Source of the DNA: Desmonostoc muscorum FACHB-395 | GTDB taxonomy: Bacteria > Cyanobacteriota > Cyanobacteriia > Cyanobacteriales > Nostocaceae | Assembly: GCF_014698035.1 (NCBI RefSeq) | Contig: NZ_JACJSF010000011.1 | Location: 62,001-126,000 of the forward strand | DNA length: 64,000 nucleotides | Direction: 5' to 3' | Part shown: positions 27,246 to 36,937 of the stretch, in pieces | How the letters are laid out: each line of letters begins with the position of its first letter | Numbering within the stretch: the first letter of the stretch is position 1 | The notes under the pieces: generated by a model | What the model was told of the DNA's origin: nothing | Seen by the model: the letters and a program-made list of their open reading frames with translations, nothing else | The model's database searches: none | Translations under genes and position numbers: made by a program

Positions 27246-28598
27246 CTAACTAATACCACAGGCTGCTAGTTTTACAGCTAAAGCATTCGGGTATCGCCAC
27301 GGTTGAGAACCACCAATCCAAATACGTGAGGGGAGATGACCGATTGGTGCTTTGAGACTAAAATTAAATTCCGAGTTCGCAGAAGTATAATTGTATATAT
27401 GCCAACCAACTTGTTTACAAAAAATTCCATAGTCTCCATTTACATTTTTGTAAATAAGTGTTTGCACACTAAAACCGAAGCGTCCATGACTGTAATTCAC
27501 CCATAAATGGTCAATAGTCTGCAAATGTTGGCAGGGAAATTTATCAACTTCACTACTCAATATATAGCTACCTCTAGGCTTGGCTAGTGCCTGACACATC
27601 AGTTCCCAAGTTTCGCTATCTGCTAATTGCCATTTTCCTTTTGCTAATAAATCATGCAAAGGCTTATAATCAATAGTAGTTAATGTATGATAATTAGAAA
27701 TATTTAGCAGTTTTTTTGGTTGTTCTTCTAGTGTCTGTAACGCTTCTGTGGCAGATTGAAAGCGTTGCGAAACGGCATTTTGTAAAAGTTTATCTAATAT
27801 TTGAGAAAGGCGATCGCTAACAATATTGTTTGCTGGTAAATGTTCTTGCCATACCCAGCGATCGCTAACAATATCGAACAAATCAAAGGGAGAAATAGCA
27901 GTGAGTAAGTAAATACATGTTACACCCAAGCTGTAAAGATCGCTAGCTGGTAATGCTTTTCCCCGCATTTGTTCTGGAGCAACATATTCTGGAGTACCTA
28001 CTATTGTGCCTGTACGAAGTTGCCTGGTATTCGTGGCGAGTTTAGCAATTCCAAAATCTATTAAAACCAAATCTCCTCGAACAGAACGGCGCATAATATT
28101 TTCTGGTTTAATATCTCGGTGAATTACTTGCCGGGAATGGATAAATTGCAGTGTGAGCAATAAACTTTTTAATATCTCCCATATTTGCGGTTCTTTAAAA
28201 ACGCCTTGTTGTTGTAATTCCTGAGCAAGTGTTTGGCCATCAATTAATTCCTCGACGATATAAAACTTTTTATTTTGTTCAAAGTGTGCTAATAACTTGG
28301 GTATTTGAGAGTGTTCTAGTTCATTGAGACGAAGTGCCTCTTGGTTAAATAGGCTGACTGCCTTGTGCCAAACCTCAGTATTTTCCTCTTGGAAACATAG
28401 CTGCTTAATTGCACATTTTGGTTTAGCTGGAAGATGTTCATCAATAGCTAAAAACGTTCTCCCAAAGCCACCGCACCCAATGACAGCGATCGCACGATAT
28501 CGCTGCTTAAGTAACAATTCCTGACCACAACTATGACAAAAACGAGAACTGTCAGAATTTTGCGGACGCAAGCAGTCAATATTGGTACAGTAGCTCAT
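27246..28598 (-). CDS. Ser/Thr protein kinase with N-terminal zinc ribbon and C-terminal GUN4-like domain
   Basis: This protein has 450 residues. A four-Cys ribbon (CTNIDC...CHSC) at residues 4-24 is followed by a Hanks-type kinase: glycine loop VIGCGGFGRTF, Lys in CAIKQL, catalytic HRDIKPENIM, DFG in LIDFGIAKL, and activation-loop end GTPEYVAPEQ. All key residues are present, so it is likely active. Residues about 305-450 resemble GUN4, the porphyrin-binding regulator of Mg-chelatase (DYKPLHDLLAKGKWQLADSE and WVNYSHGRFGFSVQ). The fusion suggests a kinase that responds to a tetrapyrrole, which is inference. There is no membrane segment. Confidence 0.88.
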   Translation of the reverse strand: MSYCTNIDCLRPQNSDSSRFCHSCGQELLLKQRYRAIAVIGCGGFGRTFLAIDEHLPAKPKCAIKQLCFQEENTEVWHKAVSLFNQEALRLNELEHSQIPKLLAHFEQNKKFYIVEELIDGQTLAQELQQQGVFKEPQIWEILKSLLLTLQFIHSRQVIHRDIKPENIMRRSVRGDLVLIDFGIAKLATNTRQLRTGTIVGTPEYVAPEQMRGKALPASDLYSLGVTCIYLLTAISPFDLFDIVSDRWVWQEHLPANNIVSDRLSQILDKLLQNAVSQRFQSATEALQTLEEQPKKLLNISNYHTLTTIDYKPLHDLLAKGKWQLADSETWELMCQALAKPRGSYILSSEVDKFPCQHLQTIDHLWVNYSHGRFGFSVQTLIYKNVNGDYGIFCKQVGWHIYNYTSANSEFNFSLKAPIGHLPSRIWIGGSQPWRYPNALAVKLAACGIS

Positions 28599-28664
28599 AC
28601 TATTTGTTGCAATTGCTATATCTCAAAGTATTCCCACGCGATCGCCATAATTAACCCGTAGTTT

Positions 28665-28747
28665 TGTAGGTTGGGTGCAGCGATAGCGTAACCCAACATA
28701 AAATTTGGTGGTAATGTTGGGTTGCGTTTCACTCCACCCAACCTACA
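28665..28747. repeat. Dispersed intergenic palindrome (TGTAGGTTGGGTG family)
   Basis: The 13-base ends TGTAGGTTGGGTG and CACCCAACCTACA are perfect complements. They enclose an inner pair, GTAACCCAACAT and ATGTTGGGTTGC. A related but degenerate copy lies at 37207-37320. It stands in the 368-bp gap between the kinase gene and the large tpsA-like gene, where I see no other gene. Confidence 0.75.
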
Positions 28748-28966
28748 TCAATATATCTTTTAAAAAACTCTAGGTTTCAACATAGATGAGGTTTATATGT
28801 TGGTTTTTGTGCCACAACTTTTGGCATAGGTGGGGATGATTTGCAAGTATTCTTGGTTCTTGGCTCAGTTGGCTTATGTCTGCGTTTAGAATTTTGTTAA
28901 GCGATCGCATTTTTGCCTAAAATTCTTCGTGGGTAAAAGGGTGAGAGCATAATTCCTCTTGCTACT

Positions 28967-31900
28967 TTACCAAGGATTACCAACCATTGTGAATCCAGAC
29001 CAATAATAAGGATGGGTAAGTAATTGCTCCCCTTCATCAGCACTGTTAGTAGGTAAAGACAAGTTCCCCACTACTCCCAAACCTTCTAATTGACCATTTT
29101 TAACGTAAATTTCCCCTTTGGCCATAGCTACCTGAGCCTGTCTGAGGGCTTCTGCCTTAATTGGAGCTGTCCTCAAGTTTTGATAAAATTTCGTCATCAA
29201 GGCTGCTGTACCAGCATCATTAACCGACCAAAGACTAGCAACACTAGTTTTCACGCCTGCCAGCACTGCTAAACCTGCAAATCCAAGCTCTGACTCTTCA
29301 TCTCCTAATGCTGTTCTACAAGCACTCAGCACCAGCATTTCAACTTCGGGTTCATTAAAGCGCAACTGTCGTAATTGGTTCAAGCGTAACTTGTCTTCCC
29401 ACAGTTGAATATAAGAATTACTCAAAGCGCCGGTAGTAAAATCGGCATGGGTTGCCATGTGAATAATCCCAAAAGGTTGTTGACGGCGGATAGTTTTGAG
29501 ATTTTCTAAGGTAGCTTGCTTGTCTAACAATAATTTGCCCTGCCAAAGTTTAGACACCAGTGTTGATAACTCCAGAGGAACTGCTGGTAAAGGCTCTTGT
29601 CCTTGTGTACTCTGAGAAACCCCTAGCGCTAAAATTTGAGATTTTTTAATGTCTTTATAAAGAGTGTTAGTCAAGCTGATACTGGGCATCAAACCAATGC
29701 TATATTTTTCTACTAGAAATCCCTTGCCATCATGAAGTGCTGCCATTGGGGTTGAACGTAACCCAATATCTGGTAGAAAAACTAAATTATTGATTTCTCT
29801 TGCTCGTAAATCTGCCTCTAGTGGTGCAATTATCCAGCGATAAAGTTGTTGAGATGGACGCAAATAACCGGTGCGGCGACGGTTTTGTGGACTAACTATT
29901 TGGTCACGAAACTCTTGAGCTACTTGGAGAACTTTGGCTCTGGTCGTTTCTGGGATGCGCTTGCGGATGGGGTCGCCTTTTCCAGTTACTACGACTATTT
30001 CCAGTTGGTCGCTATTCTGCTCTGCTAGAGTATTTAATTGTTTAGTAAATTTTTGAGATTTGCCCAAATTTCTCTCTGGTATTATCTCCACAGGAACAAA
30101 ACTGATGTAAATAAATGCAGGTTTAACACCAGTCGCTTCTTCAATTTTGCGAGCAATTTCTTTGGCATCATCTAGTGTTTTAATTTTAGGAGTCGGGATG
30201 CCTAAATGGTCGGCAAAATCATCTGTGAATTGATCTTCGGGTGTGGGATCGGTATTAATAACGGGGTTGTCAATCTTAGGATTATTGGGGCCAGGGACAT
30301 TCGGTTTACCTGGAGTGCATTGGAATGAGCAAGGGGGAGGATTCGGGGTATCATTCCGGGGAGGAATCTGACTGACGTTGATTCCTACCTGTACAGGTGC
30401 AGAAGACGAAACGCGGTCATTTGCACTAATTACAAAGGCATTTAGTGAGCCATTCACATCAGTCGGAGGGGTATACACCAAAGTATCACCGCTAGATAAG
30501 GTAGTTACCCCAGGAATGACGGGAAGTCCATTGACAGTCAGATTTCCTGTATTCACTGCATTAACTTGGATGGAGGTGATGTCATTATTAGCATCGCTGA
30601 CCAGTGCAGCCAAGCTAGAGAATGTCAAGGTCACTGGTTGATTGGTCTGGGTGTTGGGTAGCGATGAGTTTGCCGTTAATACAGGCGGAGTGTTGACGGA
30701 AGTAATAGTGATGCCGATTGGGGTGCCGATCGCATTTCCACCAGTTGGCAATACTGGAAAGTTACCCGAAGCGATGGTTGTACCGCCTCCCACATCAATT
30801 GTTCCGGCTGTACCATTAGTACTGGTCGCATCACCTACAATAAATGGCACATTACCTGGGCCACCATCATGTCGAATTGTGACAGTACCTCCGGCGATGC
30901 TAGTGGTTACTCCTTCTCCAGAATCGAAAATTCCGCCGGTGGCGATGGTAGTACCTACCCCTATTCCTTGAACTAGTCCGTTTGTCAGCACTTGCACATT
31001 GCCACCTTGAACAGTGTTGCCATTAACAAAATCCGTTGTGGCCTGTGTGTTGATGTTGTTAAAGCGAATTGTGCTGCCAAAGGGATTGGTAGTTCGTAAA
31101 GTAACGTTGCCACCTGTAGCACTTGCAGTCCCATCCACTCCGGTGGCGCTGGCTGAGGTATCAATGCCACCATTAACGGTGATATTCTCTGTGGCAGTTA
31201 AGGTGACTGCGCCAGCCGTGCCAGTAAAATCGCCACCTCCGGTCTTGACTAGATATGAGTTAATCGCCCCAGTGGTAATACTACCTGCTGTAGTTGTTGC
31301 GACTATATCGCCAGCCGTACCTAAGCGAGTGGCATTACTGGAAAAGGAATCGATAGTATCAGTGAGGATATTGCCTGCCGCAGTCAAAGTAACTGTTCCT
31401 GGGATGCCACCACCACTAAAGAAACCACTATCGCTGGTGTTGATCTGATTGAGGGTAATTCCACCATTACTACTTATGACTTGAACATTACCTGCTGAAT
31501 AGCCTTGTCCACTGGCAATAATGTTGCCTGCACTAATATTGCCTGTCGCAAACAAATTTACATTCCCGCTTCTAGCGAAATTACCAGTTGTGTTTAGATT
31601 TCCTAGTAATAAGCTGGCTCCCGAAATGTTAATGGCTCCTCCGCTTGTCTGGATTGTGTTGGTAGGGTCAACAAAGTTTACAGAACCGCTTTGTGAGTTT
31701 AGGCTGAAGCTACCACCACCGCCCAAGGCTAAAGTAGCAACACCATCGGTAGTTACTCCGGGTGTAGCTCCGGTGATGTCATTAATCGTAATATTGCCTG
31801 TAGCTTGTAAGCTGATATTCGCACCCGAAGCTGCGATCGCACCCCATGAAACTGTATTCGCCCCAATATCTGCATCGCCAAAGGCAATATTGCCAGCTGT

Positions 31901-33991
31901 AGCATCAAAAGTACCTACTTCACCATCGATAATAGTCAATGTGCTGGGGTCTAATAATAAAGTGCCAAAGCTGCCATTAGGGGCTGAAGCATCTACTAAA
32001 CCGTTGTAGGTTAAGAAATTTTTGCCTGATACTTCTACAAAACCACCATTGCCAGAATTCGCTCCTCCACGAGCCGAAATTTTACCAAAATATTGAGTTG
32101 TGTCGTTACCCCAAATAATGACGCGTCCGCCGTTTCCATTTAAATTGCTATCGGCATTAATGACGGAGTTGGAATTAATATAAGTTTGATCTGCGTTGGG
32201 TAAAGTTCCCTTACCTTGGTAATCGCCACCAATTAACACAGTACCGCCGCCATTGCTTCCAGAGGCGTTAATATTGGCATCAACCAACGCAACTTTTTTA
32301 CCCAAAGCAGTTACTGTACCGCCTATTTGACTTGATACATCCACTTTGCCTGAAACAATTGTTGTGCCTGGTGTTGTGGGAATCGTCACATTAGATTCTG
32401 TTAATTTTACAGTCCCATTAGGATTGGCAGTTAACCCAGTGTTACCAACTGTGAGCAATTCAGGTATTGAGGCGATGGGAATTGTCCAGTTATTGGGTTG
32501 ATTGCTACTAGAGGCGAGGGGCTGAATTTCCAGACTCAGCAAGTTTCCTGGCTGACTGAGACGCACCCAATTTTGCCCTGGTACGGATGTGATCGAAATC
32601 TGCCCTCCCGGTGCCGAAAGTTGCCCGGTGTTGACTACAGTACCACCCAATATATTCAAATTTTGCCCAACACCTACTGCCAAATTTCCAGCATTTGCGA
32701 TCGCTCCTGGCTGGTTCATACTAAAGGCAAATCCGTTGGGGGTGCCAACTAAAGCAGCGTAGTCATTAACACCAATAGCGTTGAACCAATTGCTGCCAAA
32801 ACCAATGCCATTGGCTGTTGTCACCGTGAAAGCACCAGGTACATTTAAGCTGGCGTTTGATCCAAAAATAAATCCGGCTGGATTCATCAAGAAGAGGTTA
32901 GCATTGCCACCTGTTACCTGAATTAAGCCATTGATAACCGAGGCATTCCCGCCTGTAATTCGACCAAGGATATTTTGCAGCGCCGGACTAGCTTGAAAGT
33001 TGGCGATTTGTTCTGGTGAAATCCCAAATTGTTGAAAGCTGTGAAAGAGGTTAACACCATCTCCAGAAGTTGTACCGCCAGTGATATCCAGTCGATTACC
33101 GTTGGGTGTAACAATTGTGTTTGTCCCATCGGCAGCAGGGACAATTTGTTGTGTTTGGGCTAATGCCGTACTAGTGACTGTCACCAGAGGCAAAATAGCT
33201 AGGACTGAAGCGGCGATTTTGTGTAGTAGAGGTTTTTTATGCCGCAAAATGAAGCGACTTTCGGGCACTTCTACATCGATTTGTAACTTTTCTGCTAATC
33301 CGCGTCGCCAAAGTGCTTGAGCGATCGCCTTCTGTGACCAGAGTATTTGTTCACTTTTTCTAGTAACAGAGATGCTTTGAGAATGATTTCGGTACAAATA
33401 CAGTGGCTCTTCAACTCGGCGCACTTGAGCTACTTCTGAAAGTCGGAGACACAAGTCGTAATCTTCAGCACATCGGAACGATTTATTAACACCTCCCACC
33501 TGGTCGTAAGCTGAACGGCGCATCAGGCGGAAGTGGAAAGTCATGAAGTTTACCAACAGCCCCTCTGGGGAGTAAGGAATGTCACAGCGATGACCGTAGC
33601 CGATGACTTGACTTTTTTCATCAATATTTAAGTAATCGGTATAAACAAATCCTGTTTCTGGGTGGCGATTAAGTACTGTAGCAGTTTGGGCGAGGGCGGT
33701 AGGGGCTAGGATATCATCACTGTCTACGATACCGATGTAACTGCCGCTAGTTTGAGCGATCGCTATCTTACAAGCCGCAGAAACTCCTTGATGCTGTGCT
33801 TCTACTACCCGCACTCGCCTATCTTGTTGAGCATAAGCGTTTGCGATCGCCACTGATCCATCTGTGGAGCCATCATCCCAAATTAGTAGCTCAAAGTCTT
33901 GCCATGTTTGCGCTAATACGCTGGCGATCGCTACCCCAAGGTAAGACTCCCGGTTGTAATTGACGATGACTATGGAGATCAGTGGTGGCAT
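28967..33991 (-). CDS. Fusion protein: family 2 glycosyltransferase + two-partner-secretion exoprotein + CHAT protease domain
   Basis: This protein has 1674 residues from ATG 33991; a GTG at 34024 is upstream. Residues 1-240 form a GT2 glycosyltransferase (SIVIVNYNRESYLGVAIASV, DSDD metal site, EDYD base). A hydrophobic signal (about 257-278, ending STALAQ) follows with no stop codon. About 280-530 is a TPS/haemagglutinin secretion domain (NPAGFIFG), then a Gly/Asn-rich beta-helix to about 1090 and a cadherin-like segment. The last 330 residues form a CHAT caspase-like domain with the dyad His near 1515 (IHMATHADF) and Cys near 1558 (VLSACRTALG). A GTG at 33268 could start a separate exported product. 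The TpsB gene is divergent. Confidence 0.9.
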   Translation of the reverse strand: MPPLISIVIVNYNRESYLGVAIASVLAQTWQDFELLIWDDGSTDGSVAIANAYAQQDRRVRVVEAQHQGVSAACKIAIAQTSGSYIGIVDSDDILAPTALAQTATVLNRHPETGFVYTDYLNIDEKSQVIGYGHRCDIPYSPEGLLVNFMTFHFRLMRRSAYDQVGGVNKSFRCAEDYDLCLRLSEVAQVRRVEEPLYLYRNHSQSISVTRKSEQILWSQKAIAQALWRRGLAEKLQIDVEVPESRFILRHKKPLLHKIAASVLAILPLVTVTSTALAQTQQIVPAADGTNTIVTPNGNRLDITGGTTSGDGVNLFHSFQQFGISPEQIANFQASPALQNILGRITGGNASVINGLIQVTGGNANLFLMNPAGFIFGSNASLNVPGAFTVTTANGIGFGSNWFNAIGVNDYAALVGTPNGFAFSMNQPGAIANAGNLAVGVGQNLNILGGTVVNTGQLSAPGGQISITSVPGQNWVRLSQPGNLLSLEIQPLASSSNQPNNWTIPIASIPELLTVGNTGLTANPNGTVKLTESNVTIPTTPGTTIVSGKVDVSSQIGGTVTALGKKVALVDANINASGSNGGGTVLIGGDYQGKGTLPNADQTYINSNSVINADSNLNGNGGRVIIWGNDTTQYFGKISARGGANSGNGGFVEVSGKNFLTYNGLVDASAPNGSFGTLLLDPSTLTIIDGEVGTFDATAGNIAFGDADIGANTVSWGAIAASGANISLQATGNITINDITGATPGVTTDGVATLALGGGGSFSLNSQSGSVNFVDPTNTIQTSGGAINISGASLLLGNLNTTGNFARSGNVNLFATGNISAGNIIASGQGYSAGNVQVISSNGGITLNQINTSDSGFFSGGGIPGTVTLTAAGNILTDTIDSFSSNATRLGTAGDIVATTTAGSITTGAINSYLVKTGGGDFTGTAGAVTLTATENITVNGGIDTSASATGVDGTASATGGNVTLRTTNPFGSTIRFNNINTQATTDFVNGNTVQGGNVQVLTNGLVQGIGVGTTIATGGIFDSGEGVTTSIAGGTVTIRHDGGPGNVPFIVGDATSTNGTAGTIDVGGGTTIASGNFPVLPTGGNAIGTPIGITITSVNTPPVLTANSSLPNTQTNQPVTLTFSSLAALVSDANNDITSIQVNAVNTGNLTVNGLPVIPGVTTLSSGDTLVYTPPTDVNGSLNAFVISANDRVSSSAPVQVGINVSQIPPRNDTPNPPPCSFQCTPGKPNVPGPNNPKIDNPVINTDPTPEDQFTDDFADHLGIPTPKIKTLDDAKEIARKIEEATGVKPAFIYISFVPVEIIPERNLGKSQKFTKQLNTLAEQNSDQLEIVVVTGKGDPIRKRIPETTRAKVLQVAQEFRDQIVSPQNRRRTGYLRPSQQLYRWIIAPLEADLRAREINNLVFLPDIGLRSTPMAALHDGKGFLVEKYSIGLMPSISLTNTLYKDIKKSQILALGVSQSTQGQEPLPAVPLELSTLVSKLWQGKLLLDKQATLENLKTIRRQQPFGIIHMATHADFTTGALSNSYIQLWEDKLRLNQLRQLRFNEPEVEMLVLSACRTALGDEESELGFAGLAVLAGVKTSVASLWSVNDAGTAALMTKFYQNLRTAPIKAEALRQAQVAMAKGEIYVKNGQLEGLGVVGNLSLPTNSADEGEQLLTHPYYWSGFTMVGNPW

Positions 33992-34197
33992 CGAAGTATT
34001 CCCAAGTTTTCTACCTGTTACCACAATATAATGCTACGGGCTATCACTTAGAAAAAATTGCTGTTAATTATTGTTTTAGTTACAAATCTTCTGAAATTTG
34101 AATGTCAAAAATATGATATTGAAATATTCATACAGCCATAGCACACTCAAAAATCAAGATCAGCCCAGTTGTTAAATAAGGCACCCACTGAGGATAA

Positions 34198-36033
34198 ATG
34201 AGAAAAGAAACAGAAACTGGTATTAAGCCGAAAACAACTAATCAGAAAAGCATTGTCTGTTTCTCTCATCAGTTAAACACTTGGCAAACTCTAGCAACTA
34301 CTAGATTAAATAAGCACAGTTTCAGTTTCCAGTGTGGCTTGCTAATTCTGCCTGCGGTCTGGATTGTAACTGCAAATGGACTGAGAGCTACGGCGAATAT
34401 ATTGACACCAGACTCAACTCAAAAGATTATTCAGCCAGAGTTACAAATAGTACAGGCATCAGAAACTACCCCGGAAAATAGCCCCAATCAAGCCGAACCC
34501 AATCCCCAACCAGAAACACCACAACGAATTCGGGTTCGCAAAATCCAGGTTGTAGATAGCACAGTTTTTAATGAAAATGACTTTAATCCAGTTGTCAAAC
34601 CCTTTGAAGACCGGGACTTAACTTTAGAAGAAATCAGACAAGCCGCAGATGCTATTACCCAGCTTTACTTAAATAAAGGCTATATAAATTCCAGAGCAGT
34701 TCCAGACATTCAACAACCTAGTACCGCCGATGGTGTTGTGGTAATTAGGGTAATTGAAGGGCGTTTGACAGAGATTGAGATCGAAGGAACGCGACGATTA
34801 AACCCATCTTATGTTCGTAGTCGCATCCAATTAGGTGCCGGCACTCCTCTGAATACTAGTAAGCTCGAAGATCAACTGAAGCTGTTGCGACTCGATCCCT
34901 TATTTACAAATGTAGAAGCACGTCTGCGTCCAACGGGTAAGGTTGGTCAAAGTGTTCTCATTGTCAGAGTTGAAGAGGCTAACCCTTTAACTGGTAGCTT
35001 GGGTGTAGATAATTATTCGCCTCCGAGTATTGGTGCGGAAAGATTAGGTATTGAACTGCGCGATCGCAATTTAACTGGGATGGGAGATGAGTTAGCAGGC
35101 TCCTATTACCACACCCTTTCTGGTGGTTCCGATGCCTTTGATTTTAGCTATCAAGTTCCTGTGAACGCCATGAATGGCAAGGTGCAGATTAGAGCCGCAT
35201 TTAATCGCAACGAAATCACTGAGGCACCCTTTGATGCTTTTGGCATTCGCGCCAACCAGGATCTTTATGAAATCAATTATCGTCAACCATTGATGCGATC
35301 GCCAAGAGAAGAATTTGCTCTATCTTTGGGATTTACCTATCAAGATGGTCAAACCTTCCTCTTCGATAACCTGGCAACCCCCTTTGGTATTGGGCCTGAT
35401 GCCAATGGCGTTAGCCGCACCAGTGTAATTAAATTTGGTCAAGATTATATTAAGCGCGAACCTCAAGGAGCTTGGTTTTTGCGATCGCAATTTAATTTTG
35501 GCATTGACGTATTAGATGCAACTATCAACAATGACCCCATACCCGATGGTCGCTTTTTCAGTTGGTTGGGTCAAATACAGCGCGTGCAGCAACTCAGCGC
35601 CGATCATCTCTTACTTATCCAAGCAGACTTACAGCTAACACCAGATAGCCTTTTACCCTCCCAGCAATTTGTGATTGGCGGTGGACAGTCTGTAAGGGGA
35701 TATCGCCAAAATATCCGCTCAGGGGATAATGGATTTCGTGTAGCAGTAGAAGATCGGTTCACAGTCCAGCGTAATGAATCTGGATTATCCATAATTCAAC
35801 TTGCGCCATTTCTAGACATGGGATCTGTCTGGAATCAGTCTAATAATCCCAATCGGCTGCCCGATCAAACTTTTTTGGTGGGTGCAGGCTTAGGATTATT
35901 ATGGAATCAGGCAATGGGAATTGATAATCTGTTTTTGCGGCTCGATTATGGATTTCCATTTATCGATCTGAGCGATCGCGGCAATAACGCTCAGGATGAT
36001 GGCTTTTACTTTAGCCTTCGCTATCAACCTTAG
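34198..36033 (+). CDS. TpsB outer-membrane two-partner secretion transporter (ShlB/FhaC/HecB family)
   Basis: This protein has 611 residues. A signal peptide lies near residues 45-70 (CGLLILPAVWIVTANGLRA). POTRA domains follow from about 105 (RVRKIQVVDSTVFNENDFN, NKGYINSRAVPDIQQPS, VIEGRLTEIEIEGTRRL), then a 16-strand beta-barrel. The conserved loop 6 motif VRGYR is in SVRGYRQN near residue 503. The protein ends in an aromatic-rich strand (DDGFYFSLRYQP), a typical outer-membrane C-terminus. It exports the partner TpsA domain, almost certainly that of the divergent gene at 28967-33991; their starts are about 200 bp apart. Confidence 0.94.
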   Translation: MRKETETGIKPKTTNQKSIVCFSHQLNTWQTLATTRLNKHSFSFQCGLLILPAVWIVTANGLRATANILTPDSTQKIIQPELQIVQASETTPENSPNQAEPNPQPETPQRIRVRKIQVVDSTVFNENDFNPVVKPFEDRDLTLEEIRQAADAITQLYLNKGYINSRAVPDIQQPSTADGVVVIRVIEGRLTEIEIEGTRRLNPSYVRSRIQLGAGTPLNTSKLEDQLKLLRLDPLFTNVEARLRPTGKVGQSVLIVRVEEANPLTGSLGVDNYSPPSIGAERLGIELRDRNLTGMGDELAGSYYHTLSGGSDAFDFSYQVPVNAMNGKVQIRAAFNRNEITEAPFDAFGIRANQDLYEINYRQPLMRSPREEFALSLGFTYQDGQTFLFDNLATPFGIGPDANGVSRTSVIKFGQDYIKREPQGAWFLRSQFNFGIDVLDATINNDPIPDGRFFSWLGQIQRVQQLSADHLLLIQADLQLTPDSLLPSQQFVIGGGQSVRGYRQNIRSGDNGFRVAVEDRFTVQRNESGLSIIQLAPFLDMGSVWNQSNNPNRLPDQTFLVGAGLGLLWNQAMGIDNLFLRLDYGFPFIDLSDRGNNAQDDGFYFSLRYQP

Positions 36034-36280
36034 TACACCAATATGGGCGGGCTTTCTTTCTGTAGCTGGAGATTCTCTTACCTTATCAATGTTTCCTAAC
36101 CTATGTCAGCATTTTTTGTTTTAAAAACCACTGAAAAAACGCATTTTCAGGTGATTGGCGATTTTTGGTCAATTTATTTTTGATTATTTACTGAGCTAAT
36201 CTGCATTTGGGGTGTACTCTCAATATACGGTAACTATCACACTCGACCTTTGAGATAAATTACACCCAGAGGTGAATACC

Positions 36281-36937
36281 ATGAAAAATTATGCTGATAA
36301 GCAGGAATTTATATTAAGTCAAATCACAAACAAGTATTTTCAACGCCGAGATTTCAGTGGATGTGACTTGAGTGGAATTGACCTAAAAGGAATTAATTTA
36401 ACTGGTGTTAACTTTATAGGAGCAGATTTGAGTCGCGCAAATTTGTCTGGCTGTGTTCTCACTCGTGCTAATTTAAGTGGTGCAAATTTGATGCAAGCTA
36501 GCTTACGCGACGCTAATTTGTATGAAGCATCTTTGTGTGAAGCTAATTTGATTAATGCTGATTTAACACGAGCAAATTTGTGCGGAACTTTCTTATGGCG
36601 GGCGAAATTTACAGGTAGTAATCTTTGGGGTGCTTCTTTATGCGATGTAGATTTGAGAGAAGCAGACTTAAGTGAAGCCAAATTAATTGAAGCATCACTG
36701 ATTGAAGCTAACTTAGTTAGAGCAAATCTCACAGGAGCAAAGTTATGTGGAGCAAAATTACTAGAAGCAAGTTTAGCCGAGGCTAACTTAACTGGTGCAG
36801 ACCTGACATGGGCAAATTTAACCAAGGCAAACTTAAGTCAAGCAAACCTTTGGGAGACAAACCTGATTTATGCGAGGTTCCGGGATACTATCATGCCTGA
36901 TGGCACAATTAAGCAACCTCAGATAGTTATTTATTAA
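36281..36937 (+). CDS. Pentapeptide repeat protein
   Basis: This protein has 218 residues from ATG 36281; a GTG at 36272 is an alternative. After about 25 residues nearly the whole chain is A(D/N)LXX pentapeptide repeats, for example GADLSRANLSG, DANLYEASL and EADLSEAKL, roughly 35 units. Such proteins fold as a right-handed square beta-helix. No enzymatic motif, signal peptide or membrane segment is visible. The role is unknown; relatives in cyanobacteria are common, and a few bind gyrase or membranes. The 15-bp coding periodicity also opens a long antisense frame, which is spurious. Confidence 0.9.
   Translation: MKNYADKQEFILSQITNKYFQRRDFSGCDLSGIDLKGINLTGVNFIGADLSRANLSGCVLTRANLSGANLMQASLRDANLYEASLCEANLINADLTRANLCGTFLWRAKFTGSNLWGASLCDVDLREADLSEAKLIEASLIEANLVRANLTGAKLCGAKLLEASLAEANLTGADLTWANLTKANLSQANLWETNLIYARFRDTIMPDGTIKQPQIVIY

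Noticed and set aside
31014-32009. Long plus-strand frames opposite the TpsA beta-helix
   Set aside because: The repetitive Gly/Asn/Thr codons of the beta-helix open the complementary strand; the products are Pro/Val/Leu-rich low-complexity with no motif.
28967-36033. Contact-dependent inhibition (CdiBA with immunity gene)
   Set aside because: The TPS pair is present but the C-terminus is a CHAT domain rather than a CdiA-CT toxin, and no small immunity gene follows.
36340-36825. 161-residue minus-strand frame across the pentapeptide gene
   Set aside because: It is a mirror of the 15-bp repeat; its content is low-complexity Lys/Ala/Ser/Leu.
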